From NCBI GenBank assembly GCA_916048095.2, contig OU696579.1, forward strand, positions 9,143,163 through 9,207,162: DNA of 64,000 bases, given 5' to 3'. The position numbers and the translations under genes are program-made. Shown piece by piece: positions 25,792 to 39,735 of this stretch. Below the pieces are notes generated by a model. That model saw only the letters and a list, made by a program, of their open reading frames with translations, did no database searches and was not told the origin of the DNA. Within the stretch, counting starts at the first letter, position 1; every line of letters starts with the position of its first letter. Origin of the DNA: Sacculina carcini (lineage: Eukaryota > Arthropoda > Thecostraca > Sacculinidae).

Positions 25792-28214
25792 TATATATAT
25801 ATATATATATATGCACCAATACAATCACACACATTCAAACACACACACGCACACACACATACATTCGCGTATGTATGCATGTACAAATGACATTCAAGTG
25901 AATGCACAATGACATGGCTTGATATAACGTACATTCATATCAGGATTATAGACGTACACATCAAGCAAGATCGTACTCTATATCAAGCCACGATACCTGT
26001 CATGAATAAATTTAGATTATCATCATGTTGTCATGTAAAGTAATTATCATGTAAAGATGTATTCGTATATTCAGAAACAACCAGTAATGCCGGTCGCTTT
26101 TGAAGCCAACATGCACACACAAACTCACACACAAACACACACCGACAAGCGCAAGTCATAGATGAAGAGAGAGAGCCCGACATGCAAAGACGCCCGGGTG
26201 GTTAGCAGTGATTTCGCACAGGCGGGGGCTTTCTGCAATTATCGTTCGACGTTATCAAATAATTAACCTGGTGGTGGCGGCGGCGTCATCTGACCGCTAC
26301 TAAACAGCGCATTGGTCACGCCGCCACCGAGCACGCCACCAGGACTGTCGCCACCAACTGCGCCACCGGTATAGCAGTTGTTAATTTCACGCTAAATTTG
26401 ATTCTCGGATGCGAAACATCAAACCACCACGCCTTCTAATACACAATAACATTAGGCTAGTGTAGGATGCTTTGTTTTGTGAACTTTCATTCGCCACAAG
26501 CGCAATTATGCTAAGCATATGGGCAATGTGCGGCCGCTCAACGTTGTGCGCTTCAATTGTGATTTTGATTCGTAGTAATCGATTTTCCAGCCGTCCACTG
26601 GCTTCTTCTTGAGCAAGCTTTGCTACCAATTTCACCTTTAATGCTCGATTGCATGCGCTATTAACCTTAAATATTAATTGATTTTTCATCAATTTTGTGC
26701 TTTGTCGACGGTTTGAAGTTTGATGGACAGCAGCATTTCCACAACAATATCACTTTCCTCACTGTTTTTATCAATCAAAGCATTACACAAACATTTCACG
26801 CACATCAATCGATTTAGATGTAGATCTGGCGTTTTCCTACCTGCATACTCTCAATATGAAGGTAATTCACTGGAAGTATGACATTCGTATGCTCTATTTT
26901 AGTACAATATAATTCAAGTTGATTTCCTATAGAATGGGGAATATATTCTGTGGAATTCACATGAATTAGCAGAATGAAACAGGCTTGGCAAAAATTAAAT
27001 CCAAAATGGAAAACTGCAATTGTGTGTGATTATATCATTGGGGCTTCCGGATAAGAAATATGCTTGCACAAAGACCTGGCAAATTTGACAGATAATTGGC
27101 ATATTCACAAATACCTTGTGCATAATCAATTAAACCATCCATTTATTGGAAGATGGAAGCAGCAGTAAAATCAAATTTATATTAATGTGTAGTATAATTA
27201 GCTTAAACCTATATTTAGTAAAATTAGCATTATGTGAGAAAAAAGAATTGACCACATGAAATGTGAACAAGAAATAAGCAATGATATTGCATGCTGTATT
27301 GCATAAACACATTATTAGATGCAACATTGAAAACGACTGCAATGTCTCCGGCTGTTGTCAAATTGTTTCATGTGCGCCTAAAGTTGAAGGAATCGATCTT
27401 GTACATAATGATGTGTCGGACTTTGCCGAGCACAGTACATGTGCACCTTTAGTCTTTTATGTTCACTCTGTTCTCAGCATCCTTATTAATCTGCGGCACA
27501 ATGTTCTTATTTACAGTTTCAGCAAAGATGTGCATCAACATAATCGTGTAAACTGACCGCTGCTATAGAAGACGTCGCCAGAATACGTGCTGAACCCACT
27601 CTACCTGCTGCCGTGCCTGAGCTCAGAGCAACAATAATTAGAGACAACCATAATATTCTGGACGATGACCAGTCAAAAAGGTATGTTTCAAACCTGATCG
27701 TGAACAAGTGGTGCTTCAACTAGAAATACTGTTTATCACGGGTCAAGCAAGTTACTTGGGTGGTCACACACAAATTCCAACCATTCGTGGAAGGAAATAC
27801 GGTATAGTTTAGTTTGAGGCTAGCTGGATATAGTCTTACAGTTGTGTACAGAAAAACAGGATCAGACAGCCGTAACCAAGGTGAGCCAGAATTATAGGAT
27901 GCGCCTGATCCTAATAAGTGGTGATCCACATTGAATTCGATCGTGAATGGATCACATGCGTTTTAACGGCTTAACCGGCTGGCGAAGTACAATTGGTCTC
28001 GGAACCGAGAAGTATATTGATGATGATGACTAGTCTATTACAAACAGGATAAGATGGCAGACAATATTTCAATAGTGTATGTAATGCGAGCGTTAACTCA
28101 CCGCTGGTCATGTAAGTCGCACTTTCACATGAAGCGCTTTCAATCAAAACAGTGTATTACAACATTATGAACATTATAAGCATTGTCTCAACTTGTGTCA
28201 GCGGGGAACGTTCA
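25537..28214. other. Non-coding stretch, one exon-like segment
   Basis: CA/TA microsatellites lie at 25758-25812. A GC-rich patch at 26265-26370 has GGTGGCGGC/GCCACC repeats that could fold on themselves. A minus frame at 26387-26692 has no recognisable domain. An exon-like stretch lies at about 27587-27680 (see findings). Confidence 0.4.
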
Positions 28215-28850
28215 ACTGAATCTGTCTTGACTGAATCTATCTTGACTGAATCTATCTTGACTGAATCTGTCTTGACTGAATCTGTCTTGACTGAATTTGT
28301 CTCGACTGAATCTGTCTTGACTGAATCTATCTTGACTGAATCTGTCTTGACTGAATCTGTCTTGACTGAATCTGTCTTGACTGAATCTGTCTTGACTGAA
28401 TCTGTCTTGACTGAATCTGTCTTGACTGAATCTGTTTTGACTGAATCTGTCTTGACTGAATCTGTCGTGACTGAATCTGTCTTGACTGAATCTGTCTTGA
28501 CTGAATCTGTCGTGACTGAATCTGTCTTGACTGAATCTGTCTTGACTGAATCTGTCTTGACTGAATCTGTCTTGACTGAATCTGTCTTGACTGAATCTGT
28601 CTTGACTGAATCTGTCTTGACTGAATCTGTCTTGACTGAATCTGTCTTGACTGAATCTGTCTTGACTGAATCTGTCTTGACTGAATCTGTTTAGACTGAA
28701 TCTGTCTTGACTGAATCTGTCTTGACTGAATCTGTCTTGACTTAATCTATCTTGACTGAATCTGTCTTGACTGAATCTGTCTTGCCTGAATCTGTCTTGA
28801 CTGAATCTGTCTTGACTGAATCTGTCTTGACTGAATTTGTTTCGACTAAA
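28215..28850. repeat. 15-bp minisatellite
   Basis: About 42 head-to-tail copies of GAATCTGTCTTGACT with only scattered point changes (TCTATC, GTCGTG, TTAGAC, TGCCTG). The low divergence points to recent expansion. The period is a multiple of three, so open frames of 180 and 221 codons appear on opposite strands; these are artefacts. Confidence 0.97.
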
Positions 28851-31595
28851 ATCGCGTTCAGATCGAGCCACGTACAAGAACAGCTACAGTCGCTTGACTA
28901 TCATAGTGGTACCTATCCACTTGTAATGTTTCCACTACATAGAATTGAATCTTGATATACTAATAGTTCTGATATACTGATACAATAAGATACCGATACC
29001 TTAATGCACTATACGAATAATGCTTTCAGATATTCTGTGTCACAAAAAAATCATACGCAATCATATTTGCCACATGAATCTTCATAGTCCAATACTGTTA
29101 TATGAGTAATTTTTAGAATGATAATATGATTTAAAAATAGAAAAAGTTTCAAATTCCTGAACGAAGTATTTCCAGAGCTATCGACAGGATATCATTTTGA
29201 AATAAACATCGTGAACTAAAAAAGACACAGCAAAAAACAAAAATGAGTCAAAAATTGTAAGTAGCAATGACTGAGTAAATAATATGTGTAAATTCTGATC
29301 TTATTTGTAATTTTCATAAAGTCAAGATGATAGCCGTCAATGACGTCAATGACCAGTGATAGCCGTCAAGCGTATTCTACACATCCTCCCAGTATTTACA
29401 TGCTCACCATCTCATAAATCTCAGTTTTACCTCGTTGTTTACTTTTTCTCCTGATCCCAAATTATACCTTGTTTATGTGTTGAAATTCGTGGACAATCAG
29501 TATATGTATTGTAAGTGTTGATGTAATTGAAGGAGATAGGTCCAGAGACAGGGCAGTATACAATGTAGGATAACACAAAACAAATGTACAACAGCAATGT
29601 AATCATCATCAGCATGACAACAGCAGAACTGCATCGGCAAAAAATGGAATGGACATAACCTTATTACCCTTAAAAAAATATATAAATCGTATGTGTGTAA
29701 AACAGCGCTCACTAGTATCATTGCGCATGACCTGAAAGTCTGAATTAGCGGTCTCATCACAACACACTACACAAGCATTCACAAACTCGTGCAGTATGCA
29801 TCTGCTTTTTATTCAACGCTCTTACAAGTCGTGTTTTTCGCTGTGTATTTGCACCACCATGTGTGCTGTTGTGCACGCGTTCTGTTCCCATGTCACTCCA
29901 CCCACCCACCACATGGTAATCACCACCTGCCAACTAATCCAATAAATTGACCGACCTACACACCGTATGCGCGTGTGCAAATATTTGCCTTTTTATGAGC
30001 ATACGTAGGTGGGTGGATGTATGCGTGTATGTGTGTATATGCGTTTGTCGTGTGTTTGACTTGGAACTAGAGACAAACACAAATACGTGGACATTTTGTG
30101 ATATGTAGAAACACTATCCTGGGTACAACATGTAACATAGCCAGTGGAACTAATGATACATAAGTAGCCAGTAAAACGGATGATAAGTAGATGATACATT
30201 TTAACACTCAAACTATTAACATTATTTGACCTCCAGATCTCTTATCCAATATCTTTCGTATTTTATCCTGATTTATAACGTGATTGTGCCTTTTATCTAC
30301 AAAAAGCTACTAAGAATGAGGTGATCTAACGACAACAAATATTACAAAATTGACCCAACCATGAAAAGATAAGTTATGGTATAATAATTTCATTAATAAT
30401 GATAGTATACATATTTGTATGTTGTTTGACGTAACTTACGAAAAAGTGACTTTTTGATGGCAAAATTGTTGTAATGACTTTTGACAGCTCTAATCAATGT
30501 ACAAACTCGAGCGTAAGAAGTGTTGTACGGTTCAACAAAGCATCTCTTCATCTGCATTTTGATTTGGTTTATCAGCATCTGAGTATTTTTGAGTTGTCTA
30601 TCACACATTTCACTCACTGTTCAAATGATTTATTCACAAAATTATCATGAATAACGAAAAGGTCAATGTACACTGGAATCGACGTACTGGAATGAAAAAT
30701 AACTATTTATATACGTTAATTTAAGCCATAGAGTCGTTGAATAATGATATATGAACGTCAAATGTTAATGGAAACGCATTGGTACAATGTGCATAATTTT
30801 CATAGCTGAATCAACAATTTCAGTATCAAACAGTATTCTTCAATGTAACGACTGAATGACGAAGGGTACATGTCCATCATGAAAAAGAAAAATTGCTGCC
30901 AAATATCACTTGATCACTTGATTAAATTCCCGAAATGAGTCTGCAGCATGAACAGTCAATCTCAGTGAACTCTGATTGCTGTCGTGACAACATCTAAGTG
31001 CATCATGCTCGCACAACACAAAGCAAAAAACAAGATTTGAACGATCTGCTTTCTATCAATTTTCAATGTTGTTTTCCAGCTCAATCTGCGCTCCATTAAT
31101 TTTGTATTTCTAATATATAGCTTGCAATTGTGCAGGCTACGCGTGAAATTGACGCGGTTACGCTCAAAACATCAACTAACTACATGAACTAGCTGTGCAG
31201 CGAGGAAAAGGTAGCGAGACATGACACACTCGTGAATGAACTGTGATTCACCTCTTCTTCAAACACTCGCTGATTACGTACATTACATGACACATCGACA
31301 CACGGTTATGTCCAAATTTGTCTGCGACATCAGAGTGTAGATTGTGATTGATGGCGATCAGGAGACGTCAATTGATCAAGTACCGCCTAGTTATTGAAGA
31401 CAGAACTTGCAGACTTGTATTGGTAACTTGTATGCGATACACATCTGTGTGTCTGATTTTTGCCATCATGCATAGGCCATTGGCTTCTATAGCGTGTTTT
31501 TAGTTGTATATGTACTTATACATATTGTGTGCATATATGTGATGTCTCTCTGTGGCAGTAATGATAGTGTAGCTAATTTAATATGCTCCATCAAT
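28851..31595. other. Non-coding, no feature seen
   Basis: AT-rich single-copy-looking DNA. No domain, RNA gene or strong repeat was recognised. Confidence 0.5.
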
Positions 31596-32772
31596 GCCAC
31601 CACTGACACGCCACCACTGACATGACACCACTGACACAACAACACTGACACAACAACACTGACACGACACCACTGACACAACATCACTGACACGACACCA
31701 CTGACACGCCACCACTGACATGACACCACTGACACAACAACACTGACACAACAACACTGACACAACAACACTGACACAACAACACTGACACGACACCACT
31801 GACACACCACTAACACGACACCACTGACACGACACCACTGACACACCACTAACACGACACCACTGACACGACACCACTGACACAACAACACTGACACAGC
31901 AACACTGACACGAGATCACTGACACAACAACACTGACACAACAACACTGACACGACATCACTGACACAGCAACACTGACACGACACCACTGACACGACAC
32001 CACTGACACAACAGCACGGACACACCACTGACACGACCCCACGGACACAACAACACTGACACAACAATACTGACACAACAATACTGACACGACACCACGG
32101 ACACAACAACACTGACACAACAACACTGACACAACAACACTGACACAACAACACTGACACGACACCACTGACACAACAACACTGACACAACAACACTGAC
32201 ACAACAACACTGACACACCACTGACACGACATCACTGACACAACAATACTGACACGACACCACTGACACACCACTGACACGACACCACTGACGTGCCACC
32301 ACTGACACGACACCACTGACACAACACCACTGACACGACACCACTGACACACCACTGACACGACACCACTGACACACCACTGACACGACACCACTGACAC
32401 GACACCACTGACGTGCCACCACTGAAAGAACACCACTGACACGACACCACTGACACGACACCACTGACACGACACCACTGACACGACACCACTGACACGA
32501 CACCACTGACACGACACCACTGACACACCACTAACACGACACCACTGACACGACACCACTGACACGACACCACTGACACGACACCACTGACACGACACCA
32601 CTGACACGACACCACTGACACGACACCACTGACACGACACCACTGACACAACATCACTGACACGACACCAGTGACACCACTAACACGACATCACTGACAC
32701 AAAACCACTGACACGACACCACTGACACGACACCACTGACACGACACCACTGACACGACACCACTGACACGG
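31596..32772. repeat. 15-bp minisatellite, long array
   Basis: About 78 copies of CCACTGACACGACAC and variants (ACAACA, ACGCCACC, shortened ACACCAC units). The left two-thirds is more mixed. The right third is nearly uniform, as expected if the homogeneous end is younger. Minus-strand open frames of up to 266 codons (SVVSCQWCRVSG-type) come from the 15-base period and are not evidence of a protein. Confidence 0.97.
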
Positions 32773-33015
32773 CCATTCAATCGGGTGTTATGGCAGCTCA
32801 ACTAGCAAGGTGTCAATTAGTGTTCAACGGTAAAATCCACAGACGGACACACGTACATACATACACACAGGTACATGCACACACACACGCACGTACATCA
32901 GCTCGCACGCACACACACACATACGTACACAAAGGTCGTGGAAAACGTTCTGCGTGTGTGCATGTGTGTGCGCGTATGTCAGTGTGTATATCTGCGTGTG
33001 TGAGCGAACGTAAAT

Positions 33016-33165
<150 letters not shown>

Positions 33166-33506
33166 TGGCGCACATACAAGATGATGGTTGGCTATCGATG
33201 GTCACAGTCACCAGCAGCGTGGGAATGAAGTGAAGTAAGGAGGAAAGCGCGCGCTGCTCCGATATATTTGCTTCCAGTGCAGTTCTGCAAACATGCGCCT
33301 CCTACGGTCTTCACCTGATCAGTGTGATTTATCAGCTATTAATCAACCGATAACAAGTATCAGATTATTACGTGTGTGATCTGTGCATCATTTGTTAGAC
33401 AGTGGTGTTCTTTCCACAGTGGATCAGTGTCATGTTGTTTTCCTTATCATTGCCTGATTAAAACTAGAACATTTATATTAACATTAATTCATTTGTAGTC
33501 TTGACC

Positions 33507-33632
33507 ACACACACACGCACACACATACACACATACACACATACAAACACATACACACATACACACATACACACATACACACATACACACATACACACAT
33601 ACACACATACACACATACACACATACACACAA
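33507..33632. repeat. 8-bp tandem repeat (ACACATAC)n
   Basis: About 15 copies of ACACATAC, very regular over the right part. Confidence 0.95.
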
Positions 33633-35368
33633 TGGTGCGATTGTATTCTCAAGTATGACTCAAATCATGCACAAGATCATCAATGATTGCAAGGTTATGC
33701 TAAATAGCAAGCAATAAGTGTGAACACATTATACGTTTATTTGTTTGTGTTTGCTTACTTGTTAATTTAAAGTGTTTTAGCATCCGCAACCGTACTGAAG
33801 AAAGCGTAGTGTCGAAAGCGTCACACGAGAAGACAAGTGTTAAATGAGCCCTCGACTAATGTATGAATATTGAGAACAATCTACAATTGTATTACTGGGA
33901 TAATTGGAATTACTGAGGTTCATCATTGACATCGGTGATTTCATTTCGTAAAAATAATGTGATTTAAAAGTGATTTTGCATTTTATATGTTGATATACTT
34001 GATATTGAGTGGTAAAATGAAAAGCTTGTGATAGGGCAGGTGGCACTGAGACCAGTGTTTCCGCCACACTATGACAAGCACATGCTTTCAGTGTGCTACC
34101 TATTATTTCTACTTCCATTTTCACTGATAACTAGTGATAGTATAGTACCATATATAGATAATTAGAATATTTGTTATGAATGCGTTTTTCATTTTTGCCC
34201 AACGTTTAAATTATGCAGTAATATAGTATTTGCTCAACAAATGAACCTATGTGTAAAGCTCAAAGATATGAAAGCCTGAACATATGTATACGCCTGCGAA
34301 TAAACCGTACAGACTGCTGTGAATATGAGATGGTGACAGAGATGTGTTTGAGGTGTCGCTAAGTAATTTATCATTCAAACGCTTCTCAACATCGCTGGCG
34401 ACAACACGCATTTATCAATACCCTCTCTCCTTGAACAATTTATTGCTTTGACACCCAGACTAGCACACACACACACACACATAAATGCATACAAGCAGAC
34501 ATTCAGTTGTTGAGTGTCGATCGTATATCAAATCACTGTAGCGCTGAATATTCGTGCACGTGTGTACTCATACATCACCGCTGACTTATCAGTCTAACAC
34601 TACGCAAAAAACAGCCTATAATAATTTTGCAAAAGACAATAGTTTGTAAAAAATTATACATTTTCACACGCATATATTTTCAGAAGAATTATCGCCAGCT
34701 GTTGTGTGCTCTAAGCTCTCGAATTTGTCGCATTAAAATCGACTGAGTGTGCGCCTGGTCATCTGTCAACGTTTGTGATGTACAACAAATGTCTTGCATG
34801 CTAAAACTGAGCAAGTGTTGCTAGAGTGCACGATGTTGTCTTCTTGCTGGCAATGTGCGATTGTCACGATTGTGCCGCGATTGTGTTATGATTGTGCAGA
34901 TATCTGTGCACACGGAACAAGTTGTCTCTGTAGTAATCTGCGTACACTCACTTTGACGAAATTTGTCATAGATGAATTTTCAAGAATATTTTCCATCCAT
35001 TCAAGAATATTTAGCTCAAATTGGTTTATTTCCTGTATTTATTCAAATCATACCTTGTAAAGCTTACGCTTGCCGACAAATTTATATTTGAATCAATTTG
35101 TATATTGGCAGCATGCGGTTTCAATATGAGCTTTTAAGGTGTATAATTTTCATATTGTATCATTGCTTGTTTGGTAATTTAATTTATAACATTCGGGTCT
35201 ATAATCATGAGACTGTTTATTGGGCTTATTGTAATAACATCAACTATGAGCTTTGTTTCATTAGCGGTGAATGACAGATTGACATATTCCATTCCCAAGC
35301 GTGGCGCACACGCAAGCATACTACTAGCCAGGGCTTGTGTGTACATGTGTCAGCGTGTCAGCGTGTGC

Positions 35369-35407
<39 letters not shown>

Positions 35408-37089
35408 CTGCGTGGAAGTGTCTGTATATTATGTGGAAGAATGCTAACCACCAGAGGATCACAAATGGAACAAACAAAACCTGGCAATCAAATCTGCTAA
35501 TGTTCAACTCTGCACCACTAATGTTCCACTGTTTCCTGCCCGTCTACGCCTTTCATTAGATAAACTTGTCTTGTCCCATACCAGTTGGAGCACACGCATG
35601 ACTGTGTCTATCCTACAATCAATTAACAGCACAGATATTGCTCGTAGCAAGTTTCAGTCTTTGGGACACAACATAAATCAATTAGCCCTAATGGACAGGT
35701 GTCGCATGTTGTGTAACGGGAGGCCACCTCACTAAATGTCTGCTCAAGAACTTACGTGTTTGTATATATGTGTGTCTGTGTGTGTGTATGTGTGTGTTTG
35801 GTAAATGTGCAGTGTAGAAGGGTGGACACATAACACATGCGCAGACACACACACACATACAAAAGCATATATGGATTTCAGGTGCACCATAAGAAGCATC
35901 CTGCTTCGACGCTCAGTACCAATAAATCTCGGTTTCCATTTGGTTTTTGTGCGCTGCTTTGTGTTACGCATGTGGTGTGTGTGTGTGTGTGTGTGCGTGT
36001 GCGTGTGTTGAACAAGCGTCACGGTAATTGCACGGTGTAGTTATTGCTGGGGCAGCTCGAGCCCCTGGACGTTGTCGTAGTCAACATCTAATTAGTGCTC
36101 GTTAGAACGTTCCATTAGGCTAACCGCTTCATCAGCAGCGTTGACCACTGGAAGGTTGACATACGACGTAGTTAAGAAGTCAGCCGAAAACAAGAGCTAG
36201 TGGGTAATACCGGCTCTGGAGGTGGTCCGGTAGAACGTCCTGCCCGCATTGCGCTATGGCTCAGCAGAAGAGAGAGAATGCACATGTTGTATCAACTAGT
36301 GACCATCTTCTCAACGGATTCAGCGTCTTGGAACGCTTCAATTAGCAAGAAATAAAGTCACAAACTCACTGGCTGACTTGAACAAAGTAGAAAACGATTG
36401 AGAAATTACTACTAATCAGTAAAATAACTCTTTATTGATTAATTTTTAGCCTATTTAAGTGATGACACACTAGCAATACCGGTTTTACAGAAGAGAGACG
36501 AACAAATAATTAGATTCTATATACATGGTGTCTGTGCAACTAATCGAATTGTATTATAAAACATTCTAATAATATATGAAGTATTAAACAAAAAACCCAT
36601 GAATCTCATTCTTCATTCAAATGGCGCAGTTGTCGCATGTAGGGTGAGTCTGTGCACCCCAACTATATCACTACCTGCATTTCCAATCCACAATCACAAT
36701 TGGTCTTCACTTCAAATAAGCTTGTAAATGTGTGCACAAATGTTGGTAAAGTCCGCCTGCCACATAGCGGACTCAAAGCAGCCGAGACGATCAACATTTT
36801 TTACTGTAAATTGTACAATTTTTATATAACATTCCCTTATTATTTACCAGCTTGCATCCTTCTCAAGTGATTATACCAATAATCTTCATAAACCTAGGAA
36901 ATTATTAAGCTGTGTGGCGTTGTACTCTGCACGCCATGGTTTTGGTGGGCTGCGGATTGCAGGAAAGATCCGTTTCATCAATATTGAACACATCATTAGT
37001 ATCCGATGCGATAGTAATTGGAATTGCCAATATTATGCAAATGTCTATTCCTATGTGAATCATTTGTGAGGCCCCCACCAATTTGAAGT
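33633..37089. other. Non-coding stretch with repeats and two hammerhead-like relics
   Basis: A (GT)n tract at 35363-35405 and others near 35765-35800 and 35970-36005. The segments at about 33795-33825 (plus) and 36090-36135 (minus) resemble degraded hammerhead cores (see findings). No gene seen. Confidence 0.45.
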
Positions 37090-37426
37090 ACTGGGCGGTC
37101 CTAGTTTGTCTATGCCTAAGGCTGGCCCAAATAAGTCACTCGTTTGTACCAATCAGATTGCAACAATCAACTGTTGTCACTCGACAAGCTGGAATCAGTG
37201 TGTTTTTTATTTATTCTATACGATAATCACACAGAACCTTCGCTTTCCGCTCTTTGGAGGACTGCTATATGAGAGGGGACCAATAGGTTTCTTTCGCTTT
37301 ATGGAGGTATACTATATTTGAATTCCGCTATTCGGATATGTAATTAACACGTATTTGATATGCTTTTGATAGGACCAAGAAAATATTCCTTTATTTGAAG
37401 GTTTCCGCTATTTGGAGGGTCGACCG
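37090..37426. mobile_element. pogo/Tigger-like MITE, 5'-shortened copy
   Basis: Matches the right two-thirds of the element at 24423-25061: GTTTGTCTATGCCTAA, CAACTGTTGTCACTCGACAA and GGAGGACTGCTATATGAG. It ends TTTGGAGGGTCGACCG followed by TA. Its left terminal repeat was not found. Confidence 0.7.
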
Positions 37427-39735
37427 TATTTTCAAAATTACATATATATTCCATATGTTATAATTTTTTCATTGTTTCATTTACTCTAAAATTTGACGCA
37501 CATGCTTATGAAAAACCATCGTGAAATTTATGTTTCACTACATATTTTGAATTTGCATAAACAATAAGCTATATATATGTATCAGGCCAATTATTTACAT
37601 GATAATTGTGGGATAAGATATTGAAAACATGTTCAGTGCGTATCGTGTGTATTTTTCAAACCATCTCATTCTGAGTCAAATGACGCTTGGATGTACGCGT
37701 GGATATAAGCAACACTTGTGTTCCAATCATCCACACAGTGCCATTTAATCAATACATCATATAGCTGTATTTCATTTCATGATCGTTTCTCGGTTCAACG
37801 AGCAAACGACGTGGTACATTTCACTCGTATCTACACTCATATTTCAAGAGGCCAAATTTGTACTTGTTTTTGCATGCCTTTCCTCTGTCTTCTCGATAAG
37901 CTTCTCTCTGTTCAGCCAGACACGTGCGTATGTTTGTCTGTATGCACACATGAGAGTGTGTATGTGTGTGCTATCGATTGTTCGTGTAGTTTGCCAGATT
38001 TATCTTTGAGTTTTTGTCTGCCGACACCATCTTAACATCCGCCCGTCACAATATCTCGATCCGTCAGCATTGTGTCCCGCCCGTGTGCGAATGCGTGTGT
38101 GCCTGTGGTAGAAAGGTGGAAGTTTCGCTGCCGCGTCTCACGCCACCACTGACATCATCACAAACGCCACCAGGACGCCACCAGGGCAAAAAGGTGGCGC
38201 CACTCCTAAAAACAGTTGTACCTCAGTCACAGTGAAGCGGCAGCGGTGTCGACTGAGGACGTTTGTCGCTTGCGATAGTGAGAAGGATGTACTTAATGAA
38301 ACCAGTATTCCTGGCAGCTTCAGCTACACTGGGCACGTCGATACATAGACCCACCATTATGAAAAACACACAAACATACATCGGCTGTAATATGATGTAT
38401 GTGTGATGTGTAAGATACGGCTGTCAAAGTATTGGTCAAACTTCCGTTGTGCGCATGTCTGGCTGAACACTAGATTATATCACACATTCACTAGTATAAC
38501 TAGTTGAGAGCCATCAAGCCAACAATTTTTCTCATATACAAGTAGCGAGTAAAGATCAACATACGTACACAAATGCCAACACTCAAGTGTAGGTACGATA
38601 TTTCTGACTATATATATATCTATATGCATGTACCATAAGAAACTATGAATGTGAGTGCTAATTGCAAACTATTAATTACAAGATATTAATTACAAATAAT
38701 CAATACAAATTATTGTGGGACTGAAAAGAGAACAAAATTGTTTCTACCAATATATATTGCCTTATTTAAGCCACCATCTTCAGATGTTATCGTATCAGAG
38801 TAAGTTGGAATATGTCAATTTTAAATGTTTCTGGAAAGTTAATGTATACCTTTTTACGGCGGCGGGAAAATCAATACAATGCTCGTGTTTTGCGAATTAA
38901 TGTCTCATTTCGAAATATTGATTCTTAGTGGGCTTCAGTATTTTTGTTTGTTCTTTAGTTGCATGGTGACATATATTTAAATTTCTGCTTGTGCTTATGT
39001 TTTTCTATTTTCGGACTTGATTTTTTACCATTTTCCGATAGCAAAACTAGGTTTTACCTGTCCGTAACTAGTAGGTAATTACTGCTGAAACAAACAAGCT
39101 ATATTTATCGCATAAAATATTTATATACCAAATAGAATGACAACAATTATGCGCAATCAGTATGAATTAAATTTTCATACATCACAATACATAAAACGAA
39201 TGTTCAGCTAATATTTGTTGCTCGCGTGACATACGAAATGTGGCATTGTTATTTACGTTATATATACACACAGGTGTGTCATAACTTTTCTTGCTATTAA
39301 TATATTTTATGTAAAAGCAAAACAGTGCAAACAAAGAACGTCATATGACATGCGAGGCACACTCACATTTCAACATAATTAGAAACTACTCATTTTTCAG
39401 TGTTGAATGATCTCAGAAATTTGCAGTAACAGAATAAAACCGACTGTAGCACTTATCGCAAAACTTACTGCCTGTATGAGCGATATGAGTCCAATTGACA
39501 TGCAATTATAAAGACAACCATTTCTTAAATTTTACCTCAACACGTTGATTGCGGTGATGGTAGTGGGTGTATTACTATCAGGAATGTAGTATTCAGTAGT
39601 TGACACCCAAATTTGGCCTCGTTCGCTGAGTGAATGTCTGAAATATATGACGATAACAACAGAAGAAGCGTTGCCGAATATTGATATACCAATCACTTCA
39701 TGTTGTGTATATTATCCTTATACAGGGCATATTAT
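37427..39735. other. Non-coding, no feature seen
   Basis: AT-rich DNA. A small GC-rich patch at 38130-38200 has short GCCACCA repeats. No coding or RNA gene could be supported. Confidence 0.5.

Noticed and set aside
26387-26692. 101-codon minus frame (VKLVAKLAQEEASGRLENRL...)
   Set aside because: Composition is protein-like in part, but there is no recognisable domain, no splice context and no second copy.
28152-28877. TESVL-repeat (plus) and SQDRF-repeat (minus) proteins
   Set aside because: The two strands of one 15-bp minisatellite; the frames are fortuitous.
31849-32649. 266-codon frame with SVVSCQWCRVSG repeats
   Set aside because: The 15-bp minisatellite stays open in several frames because its period is a multiple of three. 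There is no start context and no domain.
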